DNA of 64,000 nt. Origin: Candidatus Thermofonsia Clade 1 bacterium. GTDB lineage: Bacteria > Chloroflexota > Anaerolineae > Aggregatilineales > UBA2796. The notes below the pieces were generated by a model that saw only the letters and a program-made list of their open reading frames with translations, did not search any database and was not told the DNA's origin. Shown here in pieces: positions 25,486-35,239 of the stretch (within the stretch, counting starts at the first letter, position 1; every line of letters begins with the position of its first letter). The position numbers and the translations under genes are program-made. The DNA lies in assembly GCA_002794705.1 (NCBI GenBank), contig PGTK01000002.1, forward strand, positions 1-64,000, in the 5' to 3' direction.

Positions 25486-27339
25486 ATGGAATTTCAAACG
25501 CTGATCACAGTCGCTGTGCTGGTGATCGCCATTGGGCTGTTCGTCTGGGATAAGCTGCGCGTGGATATTGTGGCGCTGTTGGTACTGATCGCGCTCTTCG
25601 GAACGGGTGTCATCACAGAGAGCGAGGCATTGGCGGGCTTTGCCAATCGAACCGTGATCAGCATCGGCGCGCTCTTCATCGTAGGCGGCGCTGTCTTCCA
25701 GACGGGTCTGGCTGATGCAATCGCTAACCGCATTTTGAAAATCGCAGGCACAAGCTACACGCGCCTGTTGCTAGTGCTGATGATCGCTGTGGCGACGATG
25801 TCTGCCTTCATCAGCTCAACAGGCGTGGTGGCGCTGCTCTTGCCCTCAGTAATCAGCCTTGCGGCAAAAACGCGCCTCGCGCCCTCGCGTCTGCTCCTCC
25901 CGCTCAGCATCAGCGCCCTGATCGGCGGCTCTAGCACGTTGATCGGCACGCCGCCGAATCTCCTGGCTGCTGAGCGCCTGAGTCTGGCTGGCTACCAGAC
26001 CTTCAACTTCTTCAGCTTCACACCGATCAGCCTCGCTATTCTGTTTGCCAGCGTGCTATTCGTTGTGACGCTGGGCAAGCGCTTGCTGCCTGAACGTCAA
26101 GCCGTTCAAAAAGTGCAGCCCGTCACTACGCCCGCCGAACTCTTCAAACTCTACCATCTGCCTGAGAGTCTGTATCGCTTGCGCGTGGATGCCCAGTCGC
26201 CCTTAGTAGGCAAGACGCTTGCCGAGAGCAACCTGCGCGAACAGTTCGATCTAAGCGTGCTGAGCGCGATTCATGCGCACGGCAGGCGCACAGGCGCTTT
26301 CGGGACTAATCATCGGGCTGAATATTTGCGTCCTGATGTGCCGATCCAAGCTGATGACATCCTGATCGTGCAGGGCAAGGCTGAGTCGGTCAGCCAAGCG
26401 GCAGCTTATTGGCGTCTAGCGATCATGGCGAACGAACCTGTCGTAGAGCAGGACGTGATCACCAATGAAGTCGGCATTGCAGAGGTGATGTTGCGCCCGC
26501 GCTCCGCCGCCCTTGATAAGACGCTGACCGATCTCAACTTCGGGCGCACCCACCGCCTGACCGTGCTAGACATCCGCCGACCGGGCTACGACGGCACGCT
26601 CGATCTCAAGCAGACGCCGCTCCGTTTTGGCGATATGCTGCTTGTGCAAGGGCAGTGGAAAGATATTTTTGCACTCAAGCAGCAGCATCGGCGCGATTAC
26701 ATCGTGATGGGCGAACCTGAGGCGGCGGAATTCGGCGCCTTTCAGCGCGCTGATCGGGCGCCGATTGTGCTGATCGTCTTAGCAGTCATGGTGCTGGCGA
26801 TCATGATCAACCCTGACCTGCTCACGCTGGCCAGCCTGACCGCAGCCGTTGTCGTTGTGCTGACAGGCTGCATTACGATGGATGAAGCGTATGAGTCAAT
26901 TGACTGGAAGACCCTTTTCCTGATCGCAGGCATGTTGCCCCTCAGCACAGCATTGGTCAAAGTGGGACTGGTGGACTCCATCGCCACGAGTCTGCGCACA
27001 GGGCTAAGCGGACTGGGTATCTATGCCGTGATCGCAGGCTTGTTTGTGATCACAGCGCTTTTCACACAAGTGCTATCGAACACGGTCACGACTGTGCTGA
27101 TCGCGCCGATCGCCATTGCCGCCGCCCGCGATTTGAACGTAGCGCCGCAGGCTTTTGTGATGGCAGTGGCTATTGCGGCTTCAATGGCGTTTGCCACGCC
27201 GATCGCCTCGCCCGTGAACACGCTTGTGATGTCGCCGGGCAACTATAAGTTCAGCGATTATGCGCGCATCGGCGTGCCGCTTTTGCTGATCAGCATGGTC
27301 ATTACGCTGATCCTATTGCCGTTGCTCTTCCCGCTGTGA
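25486..27339 (+). CDS. SLC13/DASS-type transporter with two TrkA-C domains
   Basis: 617 aa. The N-terminal half has membrane helices with FIVGGAVFQTGLAD and SALIGGSSTLIGTPPNLLAAE, the Na+/substrate hairpin motif of the divalent-anion symporters. At about residues 210-400 lie two soluble TrkA-C/RCK-C modules (VGKTLAESNLREQFDLSVLSAI and ALDKTLTDLNFGRTH). The C-terminal half repeats the transport motif (VLSNTVTTVLIAPIAIA, ATPIASPVNTLVMSPG). It should import a dicarboxylate, sulfate or similar anion. The TrkA-C inserts may sense a ligand. 65 bp before the GH31 gene. Confidence 0.92.
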   Translation: MEFQTLITVAVLVIAIGLFVWDKLRVDIVALLVLIALFGTGVITESEALAGFANRTVISIGALFIVGGAVFQTGLADAIANRILKIAGTSYTRLLLVLMIAVATMSAFISSTGVVALLLPSVISLAAKTRLAPSRLLLPLSISALIGGSSTLIGTPPNLLAAERLSLAGYQTFNFFSFTPISLAILFASVLFVVTLGKRLLPERQAVQKVQPVTTPAELFKLYHLPESLYRLRVDAQSPLVGKTLAESNLREQFDLSVLSAIHAHGRRTGAFGTNHRAEYLRPDVPIQADDILIVQGKAESVSQAAAYWRLAIMANEPVVEQDVITNEVGIAEVMLRPRSAALDKTLTDLNFGRTHRLTVLDIRRPGYDGTLDLKQTPLRFGDMLLVQGQWKDIFALKQQHRRDYIVMGEPEAAEFGAFQRADRAPIVLIVLAVMVLAIMINPDLLTLASLTAAVVVVLTGCITMDEAYESIDWKTLFLIAGMLPLSTALVKVGLVDSIATSLRTGLSGLGIYAVIAGLFVITALFTQVLSNTVTTVLIAPIAIAAARDLNVAPQAFVMAVAIAASMAFATPIASPVNTLVMSPGNYKFSDYARIGVPLLLISMVITLILLPLLFPL

Positions 27340-27404
27340 GAGGCGGAACATAAAGCGCCGTTTTGTCAGCGCTGTTGTGATCTTTCAACGAAAGCAGTTT
27401 AGAG

Positions 27405-29693
27405 ATGTCTTATACACTTTTACCCAATGGCGATTTGCGCTTAACTTTTGACGATCAGGCGCTGCTCTTGATCAGCGCCTATGCTGATGGCGTTGTGCGC
27501 GTGCGCTGGTTGCCAAACGGGACATCGCATCCGCACATGCGCCGTACGTGGTCATTTGTGGATCAACACGGCAACTGTCCGCCTGAGGGCTGGGATCGAG
27601 AGGCGCTCAGCGAGGTGATCGCGGATCGCTTCCCGCAACTCACGCCGACTGTGACCGAATATGAGGGTCGGCTGCGGCTTGAGTTAGGTATGATCGCGCT
27701 CTACGCTGAACTCTCGCGTCCGTGCTTGACGTGGCAGATCAACGGGCGGGCTGTGTGCAGCGATAACGCGCTGATCGGCTACGTCTACGATGCGCGCACA
27801 GGGCGGATCGCCCACACGCTCAGCCGCGACCTCGAAGATTGTTACTACGGTTTCGGCGAGGCAAGCGGGCGGCTGAACAAGCACTCGCGCCGCCTGCGAA
27901 TGCGCCCGACGGATGCACTCGGCTATGACGCCGAACATAGCGATCCGCTCTATAAGCACGTGCCGTTCTACCTCACGCTGAACGGCTACGGCGCTGCCAT
28001 GCGCGTCTACGGCTTGTTCTACGATACGCCCTACGAATGCAGTTTCGATATGGGCGCTGAAATAGATAACTATTACAGCGATTACCGCATTTTCAGCGCC
28101 GAAGGCGGTGACCTAGACTACTGGTTCATTGCGGGCGAGTCGTTTGAGGGCGTCTTGCGGCGCTACACGGCGCTGACAGGGCGACAGCCCCTGCCACCCC
28201 GCGACTCGCTTGGCTATCAGGGCAACGGCATGGAATGGCTGGAGAGCGACGATCCAACAGCGCGGCTAGAGTACTTCACAGCGAAGTTGCAGGCGCACGA
28301 TCTGCCCTGCAGCAGCTTCAGTCTAGGCTCAGGCTATACACGCGCCGCCGACGGCAAGCGCTACGTCTTCACATGGGCGCGGGATCGCATCCCTGATCCT
28401 GCCAAGTTCATCGGCGTGCTAAAAAAGGCGGGACTGAGCGTCGCGGCGAACCTGAAGCCGGGCATCTTGACAACGCATCCGCTCTTTGAAGAGGCTAAAG
28501 AGGCAGGGCTGCTCATCCGCCGCGCCGATTCCGACGCGCCTGACCTTGCGCCATGGTGGGGCGGCGAGGCGGCGCACCTCGATTTCACCAATCCGCGCAC
28601 CATTGACTGGTGGAAGGCACACCTCAAAGCTGAGCTTTTCGCCTACGGCGTAGACTATCCTTGGAATGACAACAACGAGTACAACATCCGCCATGATTTA
28701 GCCCGTTGCCATGCCTTCGGCGCTGATGTGCCGCTCATGGCGCTGCGCCCTGTGCAGACCCTGCTCATGGCGCTCGCCAGCTTTGAGGCTGTCCGCGAGT
28801 ATTACCCTGAGCGGCGTCCGTTTGTCACCTCACGCTCAGTGGCGGCAGGCGTGCAGCGCTACGCCGCCACTTGGACAGGCGACAACCGCTCTGACTGGAA
28901 GAGCTTGCAATACAACATCCCCATGGGCATGGGCTTGAGTCTGAGCGGCTTCGCCAACTTCGGGCATGATGTAGGCGGCTTTGCCGGCGAGCCGCCTAGC
29001 CCAGAGCTATTTGTGCGCTGGGCGCAGAGTTGTCTGTTCATGCCACGTTTCACCATCAACTCATGGTACAGAGGCTGCGAAGAGGCGCCGTGGATGCATG
29101 AATCGGTCTTGCCTGAGGTGCGCGAGGCGCTCAAATTGCGCTACGCCATGATTCCGTACCTCTACAGCCTGCTCTACACGGCTGAACAGACAGGCGCGCC
29201 CGTCATACGCCCGACGGTCTATCACTTCTGGGACGATCCGAAAACACGCGACCAGTCGTTTGAATATATGGTGGGCGCGTGGCTGCTTGCAGCGCCCGTC
29301 TACCGCGAGGGAGAGCGCCGCCGCGCTGTGTACCTGCCACGTGGCGCCATGTGGTACGATTGGCACAGCGGCACGCTCTACGAGGGCGGCAAGACGGTCG
29401 TACTGGAGGCGCCGTTGGATCGTTTGCCGCTCCTAGCCCGTGCCAGCGCCCTAATCCCGACTGAACAGGACGGCAAGCGCCGAGTCTATGCTTTCCCGCT
29501 CCAAACGGGCGAGAGCGCCTTTGACCTATTTGAAGACGACGGCATTAGCCTTGCTTACCGTCAAGGCAACTACCATACGATCCGTCTGCGAATGCAGGCA
29601 GATGAGCAGCAAGTGGTGTTGCGCGCTAACGCTGAGGTAGAATGGATACTGCCCAGCAGCGAACGGCGTTCTGTCATCTTGCGAAATGACTAA
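27405..29693 (+). CDS. Glycoside hydrolase family 31 (alpha-glucosidase-like)
   Basis: 762 aa, no signal peptide, so cytoplasmic. The catalytic barrel carries PWNDNNEYNI with nucleophile Asp422 and TWTGDNRSDW with acid/base Asp493, both in the family positions. Flanking features FSLGSGYTR, GHDVGGFAGEPP and FMPRFTINSWYRGCEEAPWMHE are also standard. GH31 enzymes hydrolyse or transfer alpha-glucosyl residues from short saccharides. The NNE variant of the WNDMNE motif fits a subgroup rather than classic maltase. Stop overlaps the convergent receiver gene by 4 bp. Confidence 0.93.
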   Translation: MSYTLLPNGDLRLTFDDQALLLISAYADGVVRVRWLPNGTSHPHMRRTWSFVDQHGNCPPEGWDREALSEVIADRFPQLTPTVTEYEGRLRLELGMIALYAELSRPCLTWQINGRAVCSDNALIGYVYDARTGRIAHTLSRDLEDCYYGFGEASGRLNKHSRRLRMRPTDALGYDAEHSDPLYKHVPFYLTLNGYGAAMRVYGLFYDTPYECSFDMGAEIDNYYSDYRIFSAEGGDLDYWFIAGESFEGVLRRYTALTGRQPLPPRDSLGYQGNGMEWLESDDPTARLEYFTAKLQAHDLPCSSFSLGSGYTRAADGKRYVFTWARDRIPDPAKFIGVLKKAGLSVAANLKPGILTTHPLFEEAKEAGLLIRRADSDAPDLAPWWGGEAAHLDFTNPRTIDWWKAHLKAELFAYGVDYPWNDNNEYNIRHDLARCHAFGADVPLMALRPVQTLLMALASFEAVREYYPERRPFVTSRSVAAGVQRYAATWTGDNRSDWKSLQYNIPMGMGLSLSGFANFGHDVGGFAGEPPSPELFVRWAQSCLFMPRFTINSWYRGCEEAPWMHESVLPEVREALKLRYAMIPYLYSLLYTAEQTGAPVIRPTVYHFWDDPKTRDQSFEYMVGAWLLAAPVYREGERRRAVYLPRGAMWYDWHSGTLYEGGKTVVLEAPLDRLPLLARASALIPTEQDGKRRVYAFPLQTGESAFDLFEDDGISLAYRQGNYHTIRLRMQADEQQVVLRANAEVEWILPSSERRSVILRND

Positions 29694-30061
29694 CTTGCGC
29701 CGATCACAGCCTCGACCAGCATTTTGAGGTCAGTGCGGCTAATGGGCTTGACCAAAAAGCGATCAGCGCCTGCCGCCAGCGCCTTTTGGCGCGCCGTCTC
29801 ATCGTTGCGCCCTGAGAGGACAGCGATGTAGCACTGAGCAGTGTTTGGCGCCGCCTTCAGCTGCGCACAGACCTCAAAGCCGCTCATATCAGGCAGCATT
29901 AAGTCCAGCAAAATGAGTGCTGGCGGCGTTTGGTAGGCTTGCTCAAGCGCCTCGCCACCTAATTGCGCGCTGCGCAGCTCTACATTGAATGGACGCAGCA
30001 TCATGCGAAACAGTTCAACATTGTCCAACTCATCATCTACAATCAGAATGTGCTTTGGCAT
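29690..30061 (-). CDS. Single-domain response regulator (CheY-like)
   Basis: 123 aa from ATG at 30061 (MPKHILIVDDE). It is a lone receiver domain: acidic pair in VDDE, phospho-acceptor Asp in LLDLMLPDMSG, Ser in AVLSGRND and Lys in FLVKPIS. No output domain. A histidine kinase partner is not adjacent; the nearest kinase is at 38545. It may pass phosphate or bind a target. Convergent with GH31 and divergent from the thioesterase gene. Confidence 0.92.
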   Translation of the reverse strand: MPKHILIVDDELDNVELFRMMLRPFNVELRSAQLGGEALEQAYQTPPALILLDLMLPDMSGFEVCAQLKAAPNTAQCYIAVLSGRNDETARQKALAAGADRFLVKPISRTDLKMLVEAVIGAS

Positions 30062-30317
30062 GGTGCTTCTCAAACCTGAGTTCATTACATGTTGTATGCG
30101 TATTAAAGCATCTTTACCAGTTAAAGTCTATAAAAATCATCTCTAAAACTCGAAGTGTCATCAAGTGGTTAGAGGAAGGCTTACGTTCGGTTGCCTAGCT
30201 CAGGTGCAGCAGATGACAAACGTCACATAATCCTAGTGCTTTCCACAGCTACCCATGCTAACGCTTTTTGTGGCACAATCATGCCCGTCACAGTTTTCGC
30301 ATAGAAGTGGGGAGCGC

Positions 30318-31142
30318 GTGCCAAAGGTCTATTCGTGGCAATTTGCCGTCCGCATTCACGACATCGGCGCTGAAGATACTGTGCGCCTGCCCGTTTACCT
30401 GAATTACTTAGAGGAATCCGCCACACAAGCGAGCGCTTGGTGCGGCTACGATTACGCTTGGTATAGAGCCCACAAGCGCGCTTGGTTCGCCCGCAAAACT
30501 TACCTGCGCCACTTCGCTCAGGCGCGCTATGGCGACGTGCTGACCATGCAGACGTGGGTCTCGGACTACCGCCGCGTGCAATCGCACCGTGAGTATGACC
30601 TGCGCCGCGCTGATGGGACGCCGATCCTGCGTGGGCGCACCAACTGGGTGTATGTGGATACCGAATCGTTGCGCCCTGCCCGCCTGCCCGACGAATTCTA
30701 CGATGCCTTTCAGCCCAGTGGGGCGCTTGAGCCGCTCCAGACGGGCGTGACTGACTTTGCGCCGATCCAAGCGCCGCCCCATGAGACATTTCGCACGGTT
30801 CAGGTCTATGAGGTGGATAGCGCTGCGCACGTCAATAACAGCGTGTATGTGGCGTGGGCGCAACAGGCAGTCCATGAGGCAGTGCGCGACCTAAACTTGG
30901 TATACACGCCCTTCGGACGCGAGATCGAGTACTTTCGCGGCGCTCAGCCTGATGAGCCGCTACGAATTGCTTGCCAGTTGATCGGGATGACTGAGTCGCG
31001 CATGGTCTGGCGTACGGAGGTCTTCAGCGCGGCTAATGGCGAACGTCTGGCGCTCGATCTGGCAGCCTATAGCCTTGCCACGCCGCTCTCTGCGGCACAA
31101 CTGGAAGCACTCACGGCGCCTGCGCGCCGTCTTTTACCATAG
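30318..31142 (+). CDS. Double-hotdog acyl-thioesterase-like protein
   Basis: 274 aa from GTG at 30318, with GGGGAG just upstream; the longer ORF start at 30255 has no ribosome site. Two hotdog repeats are seen: residues about 5-135 with DTVRLPVYLNYLEESAT and TNWVYVDTESLRPARLP, and about 145-270 with VYEVDSAAHVNNSVYVAWAQQA, a typical acyl-ACP thioesterase/4HBT pattern with Asp and Asn-Asn. It probably releases or trims fatty acyl groups. 27 bp before the ADP-forming acyl-CoA synthetase, so perhaps functionally linked through CoA esters. Confidence 0.85.
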   Translation: MPKVYSWQFAVRIHDIGAEDTVRLPVYLNYLEESATQASAWCGYDYAWYRAHKRAWFARKTYLRHFAQARYGDVLTMQTWVSDYRRVQSHREYDLRRADGTPILRGRTNWVYVDTESLRPARLPDEFYDAFQPSGALEPLQTGVTDFAPIQAPPHETFRTVQVYEVDSAAHVNNSVYVAWAQQAVHEAVRDLNLVYTPFGREIEYFRGAQPDEPLRIACQLIGMTESRMVWRTEVFSAANGERLALDLAAYSLATPLSAAQLEALTAPARRLLP

Positions 31143-31169
31143 GAACACGAGACTTACAAGGAGTCTGCG

Positions 31170-33287
31170 ATGCTAGAGACTTTTTTCAGCCCGAAGTCGG
31201 TCGCCATCATCGGCGCCAGCAAAGATGCCACTAAATTGGGCAATGTGGTGCTGCGCAACGCTATCGAAGGCGGCTACAAGGGCAAGTTGTATCCGATCAA
31301 TCCCAAAGCCGATGAAATCCTAGGCTATAAAGCCTATCCAAGCGTGCAGGCATTGCCTGAGGTGCCTGATCTGGCTGTGATCGTGATCCCCTATCCGCAT
31401 GTGCCAGCCGCACTGGAAGATTGCGGCAAGAAGGGCGTGCCTTCGGTCGTTATCATCAGTGCAGGCTTCCGCGAGGCGGGCTATGAAGGCATGACCCGTG
31501 AGCTGGAAGTGCTGCGCATTGCCAAGCAGTACAACATCCGCATTATCGGACCGAACTGCCTTGGCATCATTGACTGCTGCACGCCGCTCAACGTGACCTT
31601 CGCTGCAGGCACGCCGCCCGTCGGTCCGATTGACTTTATGTCGCAGTCGGGCGCACTGGGGGTAGCTGTCCTCGACTGGGCAATGGCGGGCTCACAGATC
31701 GGCTTCAACAAATTTGTCAGTTTAGGCAACAAGGCAGATGTCAGCGAGATCGATCTGCTGAAAGCGTGGGCAGACGATCCGCGCTCACGGGTCATCCTCG
31801 CCTATAGCGAGGGCTTACCAAACGGACAAGAGTTCATCCGCGTGGCGCGCGAGGTCAGCCGTAAAAAGCCGATCATCATGGTCAAGAGCGGCGTGACGCA
31901 AGCAGGCTCGCGGGCGGTATCGAGTCATACAGGCTCGCTGGCTGGCTCGGAGCAGGCTTATCGCGCCGCTTTTCGCCAAGCAGGTGTGCTGCGCGCCGAG
32001 ACGCTCCAAGAGCTGTTCGACTACGCGCTCGCCTTCGCCTATCAGCCGATCCTCGCCGGCGACCGCATCGCCATTGTGACGAACGCCGGCGGACCCGGCA
32101 TCCTCTGCACGGACGCGCTTGAGCGCAAGGGCATGCAACTCGCACGCTTTACCTCTGAGACCACCAAAGCTCTACAGGACTTCCTGCCTGATGCAGCCAG
32201 CGCCAATAATCCCGTAGATGTGCTGGGCGATGCCCTACCTGATCGCTATGCCTTCGCCCTAGAAAAAGTTGCGCTCGATCCGAACGTAGACGGCATCATC
32301 GCCATTGTCACGCCGCAAGCAATGACTGATGTGCATGAGACCGGGCGCGTGATCGGTAGGTGCGCCCAGATGATCCGTGAGCAGAACCTGAACAAGCCGC
32401 TGATCGCCTGCTTGATGGGCGAATACAAGATGAAGCCGGCTGTTGGGATGTTAGCGGGTGAGTACGGCGTGCCGAACTACACCCTCCCTGAGCGCGCCGC
32501 CAATGCGCTTGCCGCCATGCGCGACTACCGCGAATTGCGCGCCGCGCCCAATCTGCATGTGGAGCGCTTCGAGGTGGATAACGCCCGCGTGCGCCAGATC
32601 ATCCAGAAGGTGCGCGCTGAGGGGCGCGTTGCCATTGGCGACGCCGAAAGCCGCGATATCATGACCGCCTACCGTCTGCGCATTCCGCAGGCGAAACTCG
32701 CAGCGACGGCTGATCAGGCAGTCGCCTTGGCGAATGAGATCGGCTATCCCGTAGTGCTGAAAATTGCCAGTCCGGACATTCTGCACAAGACGGATGTGGG
32801 CGGCGTGAAAGTCGGGCTGAATTCAGCAAGCGACGTGCGCGACGCCTTCGATCTGATCGTCTACCGTGCGCAGCGCTACGTGCCAAATGCCACAATCTGG
32901 GGCTGCTTGGTGCAAGAGATGATCCCTAAAGGCACGGAAATCTTGGTCGGCATGAGCCGCGACCCGCAGTTCGGTCCGCTGGTGACCTTCGGCTTGGGCG
33001 GCATTTATGTGGAGGCGCTCAAGGATGTCACCTTCCGCATTGCGCCCTTTGACCGCAACGCTGCCGCTGAAATGCTGGGCGAGATTCGTGCGCACGCCCT
33101 GCTGGATGGCATTCGCGGACAGCCGCCGGCTGATAAAGAGGCGATCATCGAGACGCTCCTGCGCATCAGCCAGCTAGTGACCGACTTCCCAGAGATCGTC
33201 GAGTTGGATATCAATCCGCTGATGGTCTATGAGCGGGGGCGCGGCGCCATTGCGCTGGATGCGCGCCTAGTCTTGAGCGCCAAGTAA
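31170..33287 (+). CDS. ADP-forming acetyl/acyl-CoA synthetase (alpha-beta fusion)
   Basis: 705 aa. Residues 1 to about 460 hold the CoA-binding Rossmann and ligase-CoA domains (FFSPKSVAIIGASKDATKLGN, FMSQSGALGV). The phosphohistidine His253 lies in SSHTGSLAG. Residues about 480-705 are the ATP-grasp beta part (IPQAKLAATADQAVALANEIG, LKIASPDILHKTDVGGV, FGLGGIYVE, ELDINPLMV). It interconverts acyl-CoA, ADP and phosphate with acid, CoA and ATP, for substrate-level phosphorylation or acid activation. Start follows AAGGAG about 8 bases upstream. Downstream hairpin at 33294. Confidence 0.95.
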   Translation: MLETFFSPKSVAIIGASKDATKLGNVVLRNAIEGGYKGKLYPINPKADEILGYKAYPSVQALPEVPDLAVIVIPYPHVPAALEDCGKKGVPSVVIISAGFREAGYEGMTRELEVLRIAKQYNIRIIGPNCLGIIDCCTPLNVTFAAGTPPVGPIDFMSQSGALGVAVLDWAMAGSQIGFNKFVSLGNKADVSEIDLLKAWADDPRSRVILAYSEGLPNGQEFIRVAREVSRKKPIIMVKSGVTQAGSRAVSSHTGSLAGSEQAYRAAFRQAGVLRAETLQELFDYALAFAYQPILAGDRIAIVTNAGGPGILCTDALERKGMQLARFTSETTKALQDFLPDAASANNPVDVLGDALPDRYAFALEKVALDPNVDGIIAIVTPQAMTDVHETGRVIGRCAQMIREQNLNKPLIACLMGEYKMKPAVGMLAGEYGVPNYTLPERAANALAAMRDYRELRAAPNLHVERFEVDNARVRQIIQKVRAEGRVAIGDAESRDIMTAYRLRIPQAKLAATADQAVALANEIGYPVVLKIASPDILHKTDVGGVKVGLNSASDVRDAFDLIVYRAQRYVPNATIWGCLVQEMIPKGTEILVGMSRDPQFGPLVTFGLGGIYVEALKDVTFRIAPFDRNAAAEMLGEIRAHALLDGIRGQPPADKEAIIETLLRISQLVTDFPEIVELDINPLMVYERGRGAIALDARLVLSAK

Positions 33288-33293
33288 TGTATT

Positions 33294-33318
33294 GCCGCTC
33301 TGAGCGCCTCAGAGCGGC
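33294..33318 (+). terminator. Strong hairpin after the acyl-CoA synthetase gene
   Basis: An 11-bp perfect stem (33294-33304 with 33308-33318) closes on a 3-base loop, 7 bases after the stop codon. No T-run follows, so it may act as an mRNA 3' stabiliser or a rho-independent terminator of weak type. Confidence 0.6.
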
Positions 33319-33373
33319 ATATCTTCAAGCGCACGCGAACACAGACTGGGCTGTAGTCAAACAATATGCACGC

Positions 33374-33402
33374 TTGACATTCCACCCCATACTCCTTATC
33401 AT
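33374..33402 (+). promoter_or_regulatory. Sigma70-type promoter for rex
   Basis: A perfect TTGACA (33374-33379) is followed by 17 bp and TATCAT (33397-33402). The leader to the ATG at 33515 would be about 105 bases. I could not find the full Rex operator TTGTGAAn4TTCACAA next to it. Confidence 0.6.
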
Positions 33403-33514
33403 GGGCTACACTATAGTGCCAAAATTCACGGACTGAACATCAGTCGCCACTGTGTCCGCGTCTCTTGGCTAGGGATTCACGCGAAAAATCACGGATTGGA
33501 GGCATCCTTCGGTT

Positions 33515-34135
33515 ATGGCATCACATCCGAGCATTCCCGATATTGTGATTGGGCGCTTGCCGATCTATCTGCGCGCCTTGAATCAGCTCATGCAGCAGGG
33601 CAAGACAGTCACTTCATCTCATGAGCTAGGGCAGCGCTTGGGAATCAGCTCTGCGCAAATCCGCAAAGATCTTTCGCACTTCGGTGAGTTCGGCAAGCAA
33701 GGCACCGGCTATCAGATCAGTCATTTGCAAGCGCAGCTGAAGCAAATTCTGCAGGTGGACCGCGAGTGGCAGATGATCATCGTGGGCGCAGGCGATTTGG
33801 GACGCGCTCTCGCGCATTATCGCGGCTTTGTCTCACGAGGCTTTCGCGTGGTCGCTGCTTTTGATAACGATCCTGCGCGTCTGGGCAAGAGCGGCGATGT
33901 TGAGGTGCTGCACACAGATCAAATGCATGAGTTCATCAAGCAGCACAACATCAAGATCGCCATGATCGCCGTGCCAGCCGAGAATGCTCAAGAGGTCTGT
34001 GATAAGCTGGTGGAGGCGGGCGTGCGCGCCATTTTGAACTACGCGCCGACCACGCTGAGCGTGCCGAACAACGTGCATGTGCAGTACATTGACCCCGTCA
34101 TGCACTTGCAGCGCATGACCTACTATCTGGAATAA
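33515..34135 (+). CDS. rex: Redox-sensing transcriptional repressor Rex
   Basis: 206 aa, normal length. Rex binds NAD(H) and leaves DNA when NADH rises, inducing fermentative or respiratory genes. N-terminal winged helix ends in [22 protein letters not shown], a hallmark. Rossmann fold [15 protein letters not shown] and [11 protein letters not shown] follow. C-terminal swapped helix includes [11 protein letters not shown]. The start fits GGAGG about 10 bases upstream. Its last 13 bases overlap the convergent mreB gene. Confidence 0.96.
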   Translation: MASHPSIPDIVIGRLPIYLRALNQLMQQGKTVTSSHELGQRLGISSAQIRKDLSHFGEFGKQGTGYQISHLQAQLKQILQVDREWQMIIVGAGDLGRALAHYRGFVSRGFRVVAAFDNDPARLGKSGDVEVLHTDQMHEFIKQHNIKIAMIAVPAENAQEVCDKLVEAGVRAILNYAPTTLSVPNNVHVQYIDPVMHLQRMTYYLE

Positions 34136-35139
34136 CTGACCCCCTCCACACGCCGCCGCAAGGCTGCATCCTCCAGAGCGCGCCCTGCGCCCACAGCCGT
34201 ACAGACGATCGGATCATCGGCGCGGTAGGCTGGCACGCCAATCTGTCGCGTGATGTATTCATCCACGCCGCGCAGCAAGGCGCCGCCGCCCGTGATCATC
34301 ACGCCGCGATCAATAATATCGGAGGCGAGTTCAGGCGGCGTGCGCTCCAAAACTGCCTTCGCTGCGCCCGCGATATCAGCCAGCGGATCGGCAATCGCCT
34401 CAACCACTTCGCCCGTGCTGATGCTGATCGTACGTGGCAGACCACTCAGCTGATCGCGCCCTTGGACTTCCATTGAGAGGTCTTCAGCCAGTGGCACAGC
34501 CGCGCCGATCTGAATCTTGATCGACTCAGCCGTCGGTTGCCCGATGATCAGGTTGTATTTGCGCCGTATGTAGTTGATGATCGCATCGTCAAGGCGCAAG
34601 CCGCCTACACGGACGCTCTCCGCTACCACAATGCCATTCATGGCAATGACCGCCGCCTCGCTGGCGCCGCCCCCGATGTTCAGCACCATGTTGCCAGCTG
34701 GAGTGCGCACAGGCAAGCCCGCGCCAATGGCTGAAGCAAGCGACTCGTGGATCAGGATCGCCTCGCGGGCGCCAGCTTGTATCGCCGCCTCATGCACGGC
34801 GCGCCGCTCCACGCTGTTGGCGCCGTACGGCACGCTGATCATCACCTGCAATCCGCCAAACAGCGGACGCCCGCCAATTTTCTGGAAGAAATGGCGCAAC
34901 ATCGCCTCGGTGACCTCATAATCGGCGATCACGCCCTCGCGCAACGGACGCACCACCTCGATATGCTCCGGGTGCCGCCCGTACATATCGCGCGCCTCCT
35001 GCCCGATTGCCACAATGCGCTCTTCCTCAATGGTCAGCGCGACCATAGCCGGCTCTTGCAGCAAAATCTGCCCATTGCCATAAATAATCACGTTGACCGT
35101 GCCGAGATCAACTCCCAACTTGCGAGTGAATAATCCCAT
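34123..35139 (-). CDS. mreB: MreB/Mbl-family rod-shape actin homologue
   Basis: 338 aa. Actin-fold phosphate loops are present: [12 protein letters not shown] at the N-terminus, [12 protein letters not shown], and [18 protein letters not shown] late. [17 protein letters not shown] and [13 protein letters not shown] are the family's interdomain helices. It polymerises on the inner membrane face with ATP and guides cell-wall synthesis in rod-shaped cells. mreC and mreD are not adjacent. Overlaps rex by 13 bp at its 3' end. Confidence 0.94.
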   Translation of the reverse strand: MGLFTRKLGVDLGTVNVIIYGNGQILLQEPAMVALTIEEERIVAIGQEARDMYGRHPEHIEVVRPLREGVIADYEVTEAMLRHFFQKIGGRPLFGGLQVMISVPYGANSVERRAVHEAAIQAGAREAILIHESLASAIGAGLPVRTPAGNMVLNIGGGASEAAVIAMNGIVVAESVRVGGLRLDDAIINYIRRKYNLIIGQPTAESIKIQIGAAVPLAEDLSMEVQGRDQLSGLPRTISISTGEVVEAIADPLADIAGAAKAVLERTPPELASDIIDRGVMITGGGALLRGVDEYITRQIGVPAYRADDPIVCTAVGAGRALEDAALRRRVEGVSYSR

Positions 35140-35160
35140 GCAGTCTCTCTCTGAGTGCCT

Positions 35161-35179
35161 AGCGTGCTTGCAGCACGCT
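35161..35179. repeat. 8-bp hairpin upstream of mreB
   Basis: AGCGTGCT (35161-35168) pairs perfectly with AGCACGCT (35172-35179) over a 3-base loop. It lies in the mreB leader, downstream of its promoter on the minus strand. Possible 5'UTR structure. Confidence 0.5.
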
Positions 35180-35207
35180 CAAAAAGCAGCGCCTGATGAG
35201 CCGCTTG

Positions 35208-35236
35208 ATCATAGCCGATTCTGGCGTGCGCGGCAA
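35208..35236 (-). promoter_or_regulatory. Promoter for mreB
   Basis: On the minus strand TTGCCG (35236-35231), 17 bp, TATGAT (35213-35208). The leader to ATG at 35139 would be about 60 bases and holds the 35161 hairpin. Confidence 0.45.
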
Positions 35237-35239
35237 TGC

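Noticed and set aside
30268..30278. TTGTGgCACAA palindrome as a Rex operator
   Set aside because: Rex sites need an 8-base gap between the half-sites; here it is one base.
35161..35179. Hairpin as terminator between capA and mreB
   Set aside because: The run of A/T lies on the wrong side for minus-strand termination; listed only as a leader structure.
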